Below are positions 7,573 to 13,883 of a stretch of DNA of 19,186 nucleotides, piece after piece (within the stretch, counting starts at the first letter, position 1; every line of letters begins with the position of its first letter). Source of the DNA: Zoogloeaceae bacterium. GTDB taxonomy: Bacteria > Pseudomonadota > Gammaproteobacteria > Burkholderiales > Rhodocyclaceae. The translations under genes and the position numbers were made by a program. The notes under the pieces are model-generated. The model was given only the letters and a program-made list of their open reading frames with translations, was not told where the DNA came from and did no database searches. The DNA is taken from the NCBI GenBank assembly GCA_031290955.1, contig JAISLJ010000042.1, positions 1 through 19,186 of the forward strand, given 5' to 3'.

Positions 7573-7782
7573 TTATGGGTTCTGTGCCGCGTTCAGGCGC
7601 GCGTTGGCTTCGGCCCAAGCCTTGCAGGCGTCGAACGTGGATTGGGCAATGGCGGGGATTTCCTCATAGGCCGCAGGCAGGCGATCTTCAACCAGGTCAT
7701 GGAGCTGTGAAGCCCATTCGGAAGCGATGCGTTTCCGCTTCTTCACTTCCTTGTCCAGCGCCTTCAGTTCTTCTTCCGTCAT
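7573..7782 (-). CDS. nif-cluster small helical protein (DUF683 / CCE_0567 family)
   Basis: The 69-residue protein starts MTEEELKALDKEVKKRKRIA, the hallmark of the small helical DUF683 family found between the DUF269 gene and fdxB in many proteobacterial and cyanobacterial nif clusters. It is probably an alpha-helical hairpin that dimerises. A structurally studied cyanobacterial member gave the family the label metalloprotein, but its role in nitrogen fixation is not settled. It lies 12 nt after the DUF269 gene. Confidence 0.88.
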   Translation of the reverse strand: MTEEELKALDKEVKKRKRIASEWASQLHDLVEDRLPAAYEEIPAIAQSTFDACKAWAEANARLNAAQNP

Positions 7783-7794
7783 GGCTGGATCCGA

Positions 7795-8250
7795 TCAAAG
7801 GCCCGCGACATCCGGATGATTACCGATGCGCTCCAGCGCCACAGAAAGCAGCTTGTCTGCCTCATCCTTCATTTTGGAAAGGCTCTCGAAGCCGAAGCGA
7901 TGCACGTCGCGCAGGGACTTGTCGATGACGACCAGCTTGCCCACCGTCACCAGGGCGCGGCCAAAGCCTTCGTGTGAGAGATGCACCAGCGGCACGGCCA
8001 GAAGATTGCATTCCTGCTCAACGAGCACGGAAATGGCGTTGTAGAAACACTTGACGCGCTCAATGGTCTCTTCGTCCGGGTCTCCAATCAGGGGGATCTC
8101 CGCTTTTTTCTCCTTGGTGAGGACGAAAGGCTCCAGGATTCTCTCCGGCGGCACACCGTTATAGACGCCATAGGTATCCACGGCGCGCACCTGGCGCACC
8201 ATTTCCCGAATGAAGTTGGTTTCCAGGATCGGGTTGGGTTCAATGCTCAT
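7795..8250 (-). CDS. NifX-associated nitrogen fixation protein (DUF269)
   Basis: This 151-residue protein carries the family signatures NFIREMVRQVRAVDTYG and KLVVIDKSLRDVHRFGFES. The family occurs almost only in nif clusters beside nifX; its biochemical role is unknown, and a link to FeMo-cofactor assembly is inferred from position. The ATG at 8250 overlaps the end of the rseC-like gene by 11 nt, which suggests coupled translation. In most nif clusters this gene follows nifX directly; here an RseC-family gene comes between. Confidence 0.93.
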   Translation of the reverse strand: MSIEPNPILETNFIREMVRQVRAVDTYGVYNGVPPERILEPFVLTKEKKAEIPLIGDPDEETIERVKCFYNAISVLVEQECNLLAVPLVHLSHEGFGRALVTVGKLVVIDKSLRDVHRFGFESLSKMKDEADKLLSVALERIGNHPDVAGL

Positions 8251-8764
8251 GATGTTGTTGCTCCGTGTCAGAAAAGGAAAAGGCAGAAAGGGAAGAAGGG
8301 GAAGAAGGGGAAGAAATCTCGATCAGGGAAACGGCCGGGGAAAAGAAGCCGGGCCAGCGGGCCACGATCCGCCGGATCAGGAAGAGTGCCAGCAGGAAGG
8401 CGGCAAGCGCGAAAAGCGTCGGTAAAGCCCCGTCGCCGTGGAGGAACTGCCCCAACGCCGCGCCCGGCAGCATGGCGAAGACCGGGAAGACATAGCCCAG
8501 AAGCGCGATGAGCGGCAATCCAGCGCGTGGGGCGCCCAGGCGCACGGCATCGCCAGGTCGCAGCGCAGGCGCTTCCTCCGCTTCGAGGACGACATCCAAG
8601 TGAGAAGCGCCCGGCTGGCGCAGGGCGGCGAGACGACCGATCCCGCAGGCTCCGGCCTGGACACAGCCGCCACAGCCTCCCGTGGGCAGCCCTTCGAGGC
8701 GCACCGTGAGTTTTCCCTCGCGCATGGCAATGACCCGACCAAGCGGAAATTCGGATGGCGTCAT
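8240..8764 (-). CDS. rseC: SoxR-reducing-system / RseC-family membrane protein
   Basis: The 174-residue protein has the RseC N-terminal redox-type motif C31-x2-C34-x5-C40 (CGGCVQAGACG). Two membrane segments follow at about 85-110 (LIALLGYVFPVFAMLPGAAL) and 118-138 (FALAAFLLALFLI). In E. coli RseC works with the Rsx (Rnf-type) complex to keep SoxR reduced. In diazotrophs Rnf complexes supply low-potential electrons to nitrogenase, so a role in a nif-linked Rnf pathway is plausible. I chose ATG 8764 because it overlaps the nifX stop (ATGA) and follows a strong AGGAGGG. The C-terminus has an unusual Ser/Pro tail from 9-nt repeats. Confidence 0.88.
   Translation of the reverse strand: MTPSEFPLGRVIAMREGKLTVRLEGLPTGGCGGCVQAGACGIGRLAALRQPGASHLDVVLEAEEAPALRPGDAVRLGAPRAGLPLIALLGYVFPVFAMLPGAALGQFLHGDGALPTLFALAAFLLALFLIRRIVARWPGFFSPAVSLIEISSPSSPSSLSAFSFSDTEQQHHEH
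8291..8317. repeat. 9-nt tandem repeat, three units, inside rseC
   Basis: GGAAGAAGG occurs at 8291-8299 and 8300-8308, and as GGAAGAAAT at 8309-8317. On the minus strand the units encode Ser-Ser-Pro repeats in the RseC tail. As the units are 9 nt, copy-number change would keep the frame. Confidence 0.8.
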
Positions 8765-9192
8765 TCCCAGCCCTCCTCCGCCATGGCGTCGAAACGGCGC
8801 GGATTGGTGGCGGCGCGTTGCAATGCCCGGTCGATCCACGGCACGCCACCTTCCGTCATGGCGCACCGAATCTCCCGCAACAGCGTCTCAATGGCATTGC
8901 TCTCGCAGGCGCGGACAGGATGCACGCCATGCGCGAGCAATTGCCGGATGGCGGAAGCGCCGATGGCATGCACGAACACCGCGTCGCAACCAGCGAGGAA
9001 TTCCACCTTGGCGGCGAGTTTGTTCTCGTTGCCGTCCATCGCCTCATCGGGGAATTCCCCCAGGCCGCTCAACACCGCGCCGTGCGGGCTTACGTCGTAG
9101 AGCACGAAGGCCCGCGCCGAGCCAAAATGCTGGTTGACCCGCTGCCGGTCATCGGAAGCGAAAGCGACGCGCAGGGTTGCGGATGGTTTCAT
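8761..9192 (-). CDS. nifX: Nitrogenase cofactor carrier NifX
   Basis: NifX binds NifB-cofactor and the VK precursor during FeMo-co assembly and passes them to NifEN. The sequence shows the family N-terminus LRVAFASDDRQRVNQHFGSA and the block GCDAVFVHAIGASAIRQLL. From ATG 9192 the product is 143 residues and starts 7 nt after the nifN stop, with a weak GAG site. Other possible starts are ATG 9207 and ATG 9294. The longest form adds GRRLTLV, which faintly resembles the short N-terminal extension of some NifX proteins but would overlap nifN by about 95 nt. The stop overlaps the next gene as ATGA. Confidence 0.92.
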   Translation of the reverse strand: MKPSATLRVAFASDDRQRVNQHFGSARAFVLYDVSPHGAVLSGLGEFPDEAMDGNENKLAAKVEFLAGCDAVFVHAIGASAIRQLLAHGVHPVRACESNAIETLLREIRCAMTEGGVPWIDRALQRAATNPRRFDAMAEEGWE

Positions 9193-9199
9193 CGTGCGC

Positions 9200-10585
9200 T
9201 CAGGCATGCGCCGAACCAGTGTGAGCCGCCGCCCCGGCTTCTCGGGATCGGGGCGTATCCTGCCAGTACAGGGATCGATAGGGGTGGACATCATGGTGTC
9301 GGGAAAGAAGGAGATTGGCGAGATCGAAAAGTGCCTGCCGCGTGCCGCGATACCCGACCCATGCCCGGGCATGGCCGCCAACCTGATCGTATTGCGGGAA
9401 GCCGACGCGCAGGAGCGGCAGGCCAAGGCGGCGGGCCGTCTCGACGCCGTGCGAATTGGCCAGGAGGAGATCGGCCGCATGTTGGCAGGCAAGATGCGCC
9501 AGATCCTCCAGGTCGCCGATGGTAATCGTGGCATCCAGCGCGGCAAGGCTTTCGGCGCGCACGGGCGAGACCGCAGCAACGATCTCCGCGCCCATGCCCC
9601 GGAGGAACTGCCCGAGCATGAGAAGAAGATCGGGATCGGCAGCCAGCGCCAGCCGCGCAAAGCCGAGCATGAAATGGCAATCCACCATCGCGTCCTGAAG
9701 TTGCGCGCGCTGGCGTTCCAGGGAGGGCGGCACGGGACGACCAGAGAGGTGGGCGAGCGTCTGGGTGAAGGAGTCGGCAGCCTCCAGCCCCATCAGGCCG
9801 CTGAAATGGAAATCGGGAACGCCGGTTTTCGCCTTCAGCCGTTCCGCGGCGCGAGACAGCGAGCGACCGATCACGAGCGTGGCGACGGATTCGCCCAGCG
9901 CGGCGATTTCCGCGCGGGACGTGCCTCCCAGGGTCAGGGACGAGAATTCCTCGGGCACGAGGTGCCCGTCCAGCGAACCGGAAAGGTCGGGAAGCACGAT
10001 GGCTTCGAGGCCGAAGGCTTCCACCCATTCCCGGATGACCTCGAGATCACCCGGCGTAAGCATGCTGGAAGCCAGCACATTGACCTGCCGCGGACGCCGC
10101 CCGACCAGACGCCCCTCCGGCACCAGTGTTTCAATGAGGGACTCGACGGCCAACGCGAAGCCGGTCTCGAGGCAACCGAGATAATCCGGGGTATTGACCG
10201 GTACGATGGCAACAGAATCGAATTGCGGCTGTCGGGCGCGAAACTCCCGGAGCACACGGGCAAGATCCGTCCCCTGCGTTTCCGAAAGCCCGGTGGTGAC
10301 AAGGCCGATGAGATCGGGCTGGTTCTTCTCGATCAGGGTTTGCAGGGCCACGGCAATGTTCTCGTCCGCCCCCATGATGCTGGAGACCTGATCCATGGCC
10401 GTGGTCTGCAAGGGAATCGGCTCGCGGAAATGCCGCACGAAAAAGACCTTGCCAAAGGCCGTACACCCTTGCGAGCCGTGCATCAACGGCATGGCGCGCG
10501 CCAGCCCCAGAAATGCGAGCGAAGCGCCCAAGGGCTGACTGGATTTCAGCGGACTCACGGAAAGCGGCTTGGGATGAACGCTCAT
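9200..10585 (-). CDS. nifN: Nitrogenase FeMo-cofactor scaffold subunit NifN
   Basis: NifN pairs with NifE to form the scaffold on which the FeMo-co precursor matures. The 461 residues match family length. Strong signatures are LSVSPLKSSQPLGASLAFLG, HGSQGCTAFGKVFFVRHFRE (cluster ligand C41), LQTTAMDQVSSIMGADEN, VTTGLSETQG and RAQLQDAMVDCHFMLG. The C-terminal GYRGTRQALFDLANLL is also typical. I chose ATG 10585 because the sigma-54 promoter lies over the longer alternative start at 10630. No ribosome-binding site is obvious. The upstream neighbour is not nifE, unlike most nif clusters. Confidence 0.96.
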   Translation of the reverse strand: MSVHPKPLSVSPLKSSQPLGASLAFLGLARAMPLMHGSQGCTAFGKVFFVRHFREPIPLQTTAMDQVSSIMGADENIAVALQTLIEKNQPDLIGLVTTGLSETQGTDLARVLREFRARQPQFDSVAIVPVNTPDYLGCLETGFALAVESLIETLVPEGRLVGRRPRQVNVLASSMLTPGDLEVIREWVEAFGLEAIVLPDLSGSLDGHLVPEEFSSLTLGGTSRAEIAALGESVATLVIGRSLSRAAERLKAKTGVPDFHFSGLMGLEAADSFTQTLAHLSGRPVPPSLERQRAQLQDAMVDCHFMLGFARLALAADPDLLLMLGQFLRGMGAEIVAAVSPVRAESLAALDATITIGDLEDLAHLACQHAADLLLANSHGVETARRLGLPLLRVGFPQYDQVGGHARAWVGYRGTRQALFDLANLLLSRHHDVHPYRSLYWQDTPRSREAGAAAHTGSAHA

Positions 10586-10619
10586 GGATTTGTAGGCAAG
10601 GTTGCGGTTCCTACCCAAA

Positions 10620-10634
10620 GCAAGAGTCAAGCCA
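10620..10634 (-). promoter_or_regulatory. Sigma-54 (-24/-12) promoter of the nifN operon
   Basis: On the minus strand TGGCTTGACTCTTGC has the invariant TGGC and TTGC blocks at correct spacing; only the AC of the consensus TGGCAC is replaced by TT. Transcription would start near 10608, about 23 nt before the nifN ATG. Confidence 0.75.
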
Positions 10635-10678
10635 CTCGCTAAGTGCTTGTTTCATCACGAATTGCCACGCCCGCCCTT

Positions 10679-10694
10679 TGTCGTGAACATAACA
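10679..10694. promoter_or_regulatory. NifA upstream activator site
   Basis: TGT-N10-ACA, the exact NifA consensus, lies about 45 bp upstream of the -24 element. That is closer than the usual roughly 80-150 bp but on the correct side. Together with the sigma-54 promoter it indicates nitrogen- and oxygen-controlled expression of nifN-fdxB. The rest of 10586-10822 shows no gene. Confidence 0.65.
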
Positions 10695-10818
10695 ATCCGG
10701 TTGTTCATGGAAGAAGCGGGCGCAGGAAATGATAATGAAGCAAATGATGGATTGAATCTGAGCAAGGTCGTCGCGTCCGGCACCTGATCATGCCCCAGGT
10801 CTATCCGGCAGAACTCTG

Positions 10819-11040
10819 TTGCTGTCGCATCTCGGACGATTAGAGTCAGTGGTAGATTTGTCGATCAAAATGATTTTTGCTGCCCTGCTTTCCTGCTATC
10901 ATCTTGCACATGGCGCGTTTTTCCTCTCTTCCGCATCGTTCCCCACCTGTTTCATGCTCGGAGCATATGAAACTATGCCTGTCCTGCCTCTGGCTACTGC
11001 GGGCAATGGCTCTGCCCAGAAAACAGGGCAACGCCTTTGA
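10819..11040 (+). other. Signal-peptide-like leader frame upstream of backbone copy 1
   Basis: In the frame +1-offset from the main ORF, a TTG at 10858 (or 10819) opens LSIKMIFAALLSCYHLAHGAF, which looks like a secretion signal with a basic start and hydrophobic core. It runs on to LATAGNGSAQKTGQRL and a TGA at 11038-11040. The same leader, with the same offset, precedes copy 2. It may be the leftover N-terminus of the ancestral secreted protein. Differences between the two copies show no clear third-position bias, so present-day coding is unproven. Confidence 0.3.
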
Positions 11041-13273
11041 CATTGCGAGTTTGTTGATTGCCTTGTTGCGAAGCGCGGGCGTTGAATCGCGCTACGTGTA
11101 TGGCACGGTGCTGATGCCTTCCGAACAGGTGATGAACTGGGTAGGCGGCGCGAAGACGCCGGAAGTGGCGCAGCAGATTCTGGGGCAGGGCGGCATCCCG
11201 AACACGGGGCTGGTCAGCGGCGGCAAGGTTTCGACCATTCGTCTGGAACACGTGTGGGTCGAGGCGTGGATCAAGTATCACCCGGAACGAGGGATCGACC
11301 ACGTGGGCGGCGCGAGCGAGGGCGACAGTTGGGTGCCGCTGGACGCGAGTTTCAAGCAATACACCTTCACGGAAGGGATGAATTTGCAAGAGGCTGTGCC
11401 GTTCGATGCCGAAGCCTTGGTGACTGCCGCGCAACAGGGGGCGGAAGTCAACGAGGCGGAAGGCTGGGTGCGGAATGTCAATCAGGCGGCAACGGAGAGC
11501 CAGTTCAAGGCCTACCAGCAACAATTGAAGAATTACCTGGAGCAACAAAACAACGGTCAGAGCACGGTAGGGGATGTGCTGGGCACAACAAGGATCCAGA
11601 TCAATCCGCTGCCGTATCTGGCGGGAACCTTGCCCTATCGGGTGCAGGCGACGGCGAGCCGGTTTGCGGAAATCCCGGAGAATTTGCGGGCGAAGTTCCG
11701 GTATCGGATCTACGCGAGCCAGAATGACCGGTATTACGGCAGTGATCCGATCCTGAACTTTGAGGCGCCGACGGCGACCCTGGCGGGGAAGAAGGTCACG
11801 CTGACCTGGGTAGCGGCGGATGAAAGCCAGCAAAAGGCGCTGGAAGCGTTATTGCCGACGCCGCAACCGGGACAACAGCTTGATCCCAATGATTTGCCGA
11901 GGACGATTCCGGCGAGCATTCGCCTGAAACCGCAGATTCGGGTGGAAGGAGAGTTGAAGGCGGAAGGCACGGCGCAGAACGTGGGCAATGAGCCGATCGG
12001 CGCGGGGGCGTTCACGAGGTATGGCACACAGCAATGGGATGAATCCATAGACCAACTGATTGTTGGGCAGCAAACCGCGATAGGCTTGTCGATACAAGGG
12101 ATAAGCCAGAGCCAGCTTGAACGGTTGAAGACGCGGATGGAACAGACGAAGGCGACGCTGGAAGCGGCGCAGAACCTTCCGCAAGACCAACAGGCGGGAG
12201 CCTTGCAAAACCTGACCGGCGAGCACATCACGGGCGATTTGCTGACCGCCACCATCTGGGGGTACTTTGCTGGTCTGCAAAGCTACGGGACGATAGCGGC
12301 AAGCCAGGCGGAGATGATTGATTTGCCGGGTTTGAGCTATGGCGTGTTTCACGCGCAAGTGAAGGTGAACCAGCTTTATGGCATTGTGACCACAGGCGTC
12401 AGTTTCCAGGGCCTGAACATTGACATTGGCCACCTGCGGCATATCCGTTGGGTGAAGGATGACAATCCGCAATCGGCAATCAACGCAAAACCGGAACTGA
12501 CCCAAAACGGCAAGACGGCAACGCAGAACCGGTGGATTGCGTATAACCGCGCAAGAGGCCAGCACAGCAGCGCGATGGAACACGCTGTGCCGGAGCAGTT
12601 CTGGGTGGACAGGAACCAATGCCGGTACGTGGATGAGAACGGGCAGATCAAGAATCCCGCGCTGCCGGATTGCGGACAGGCGGTATCGGCAGTGAAGGCG
12701 ATAGCCATCGCGCAAAGCCAAGGGCAGAAGATTTACACGATTACCCAACAGAATGCCAGCACAGCCTTGGCGAAACTGCCGATAGGAGGCAATGTCGGGC
12801 AGGAAATCAGGAACGCCGTTCTTTCGGGCAAGGAAGTGACCGTTCATGAAAAACCCATCAGCGCATATGGCTGGTCGGGATATGGCTATGCCGTCATTGA
12901 CCCGGAAACAGGGGAGGGCGGGTATATCATCGAGGGAAGTGGGAATGGCGGTATCATATTAATGATTTTTGGTATGATTATATTGGGACTTACTATTTAT
13001 ATTACACCTTGGATTTTCACTGTCGGTGCTGCTATATCTATACCTATGATATATATCAGCTTATCTTTGATAGCAGGAGGTTTGATATACGCTGGATGGT
13101 CACTTATAAACGGCGACGTAGATGAATGCAAATTAGGGATGATCGCTGTTAATCAGGGATTGGTTGGTTTAACAACGGGGAATCCTGTTGGAGCCGAGCT
13201 TATGCTATTGCTAAGAGCAGCGTTTGCCATAGAGTTTGCGGCAATCATCTCCTCGAAAGTTTGTAAACTATAA
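10877..13273 (+). CDS. Transglutaminase-type polymorphic toxin candidate, copy 1 (N-terminally truncated)
   Basis: The 798-residue frame opens with TTG at 10877 (first ATG 10910), but homology to the family begins only at about residue 50 (KQGNAFDIASLLIALLRSAG). A transglutaminase-like core covers about 50-165: the His motif EHVWVEAWI (H125) and Asp motif WVPLDASFK (D156) are present, while the usual nucleophile position in GNAFD is not Cys. A long middle region contains a Gln-rich coiled stretch (about 205-230). It leads to the junction motif YGYAVIDPETGEGGYIIEG (about 668-686) ending in GNGG at 692. Residues 693-798 are a hydrophobic tip with three or more potential membrane segments and low GC. 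A small membrane-protein gene follows 5 nt after the stop. I infer a secreted toxin or silent donor whose N-terminus is missing. Confidence 0.7.
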   Translation: MLPCFPAIILHMARFSSLPHRSPPVSCSEHMKLCLSCLWLLRAMALPRKQGNAFDIASLLIALLRSAGVESRYVYGTVLMPSEQVMNWVGGAKTPEVAQQILGQGGIPNTGLVSGGKVSTIRLEHVWVEAWIKYHPERGIDHVGGASEGDSWVPLDASFKQYTFTEGMNLQEAVPFDAEALVTAAQQGAEVNEAEGWVRNVNQAATESQFKAYQQQLKNYLEQQNNGQSTVGDVLGTTRIQINPLPYLAGTLPYRVQATASRFAEIPENLRAKFRYRIYASQNDRYYGSDPILNFEAPTATLAGKKVTLTWVAADESQQKALEALLPTPQPGQQLDPNDLPRTIPASIRLKPQIRVEGELKAEGTAQNVGNEPIGAGAFTRYGTQQWDESIDQLIVGQQTAIGLSIQGISQSQLERLKTRMEQTKATLEAAQNLPQDQQAGALQNLTGEHITGDLLTATIWGYFAGLQSYGTIAASQAEMIDLPGLSYGVFHAQVKVNQLYGIVTTGVSFQGLNIDIGHLRHIRWVKDDNPQSAINAKPELTQNGKTATQNRWIAYNRARGQHSSAMEHAVPEQFWVDRNQCRYVDENGQIKNPALPDCGQAVSAVKAIAIAQSQGQKIYTITQQNASTALAKLPIGGNVGQEIRNAVLSGKEVTVHEKPISAYGWSGYGYAVIDPETGEGGYIIEGSGNGGIILMIFGMIILGLTIYITPWIFTVGAAISIPMIYISLSLIAGGLIYAGWSLINGDVDECKLGMIAVNQGLVGLTTGNPVGAELMLLLRAAFAIEFAAIISSKVCKL
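12953..13270 (+). other. Variable hydrophobic tip 1 (106 aa)
   Basis: This is the unique C-terminal segment of copy 1. It starts IILMIFGMIILGLTIYITPW and contains repeated hydrophobic helices, a short polar break (NGDVDECK) and another hydrophobic region (ELMLLLRAAFAIEFAAII). It has no catalytic motif I can see and is much AT-richer than the backbone. The likely role is membrane insertion, pore formation or anchoring. Confidence 0.55.
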
Positions 13274-13278
13274 GTGCT

Positions 13279-13614
13279 ATGATCGCTATGACTGACCATA
13301 GTTACAGCATAACAATAACAGTTACGCTCGTTATAGTATATTTTTTCTGGGTGCCCAAAAGCACGGCTTCAATACGTATTGTGATATATAGCTTAGGAAT
13401 TGCGCATATATCATATATTTTGTATGGATATATACTGCATGATTCTAAAGATTATGTGCGTTTTATATATTCTATAATTCCGTTTCTTATCCCTGCGGGA
13501 GAGTACATATTTTTGGGAAAATACAAAAATGACGAATACTTTTACCGTAATATTGTGTGTATCGCTGTATATGTATCTGTATATATTGTTTGGAGCAAAT
13601 ATTTTATTGATTGA
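13279..13614 (+). CDS. Small membrane protein, candidate immunity 1
   Basis: The 111-residue protein has about three to four predicted membrane segments: SITITVTLVIVYFFWV, RIVIYSLGIAHISYILYGYI, FIYSIIPFLIPAGEYIFLG and NIVCIAVYVSVYIVW. I do not recognise a family. The start is ATG 13279, or ATG 13288 (MTDHSYS), just after the toxin-1 stop. It is strongly AT-rich, like tip 1 and unlike the backbone. Integral membrane proteins of this size are the normal immunity partners of pore-forming colicins; the pairing here is inferred from position and composition. Confidence 0.65.
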   Translation: MIAMTDHSYSITITVTLVIVYFFWVPKSTASIRIVIYSLGIAHISYILYGYILHDSKDYVRFIYSIIPFLIPAGEYIFLGKYKNDEYFYRNIVCIAVYVSVYIVWSKYFID

Positions 13615-13664
13615 GAATTGATTATATGTTGTAATAAGCATAGCTTTGAGTAAGAAGGAAGTAG

Positions 13665-13883
13665 ATGTCGCATCCCGGACGACTAGAGTCAGCGGTAGAT
13701 TTGTCGATCAAAAGGATTTTTGCTGTTATTATTTTCTGCTATCATCTTGAACATGGTACGTTTCTCCTCTCTTCCGTATCGTTCACAATCTGCTCCATAT
13801 GCGGGGCAGATGATGCTATGCCTAATTTTCCTCTGGCTACTGCGGGCAATGGCTCTGCCCAGAAAACAGGGCAACGCCTTTGA
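13665..13883 (+). other. Signal-peptide-like leader frame upstream of backbone copy 2
   Basis: This is the counterpart of the leader before copy 1: ATG 13665 or TTG 13701, then LSIKRIFAVIIFCYHLEHGTF and LATAGNGSAQKTGQRL, ending in TGA. It lies in the frame +1-offset from the copy-2 ORF. The last 60 nt before the main frame takes over are essentially identical in both copies. Confidence 0.3.

Noticed and set aside
10585..10630. Longer N-terminus for NifN starting at 10630
   Set aside because: The sigma-54 promoter overlaps this start, and the added residues are not typical of NifN.
11849..12847. A long minus-strand frame within the toxin backbone, repeated in the other copies
   Set aside because: It recurs only because the backbone DNA is repeated. 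The plus-strand frame has recognisable motifs and silent differences; the minus frame has neither.
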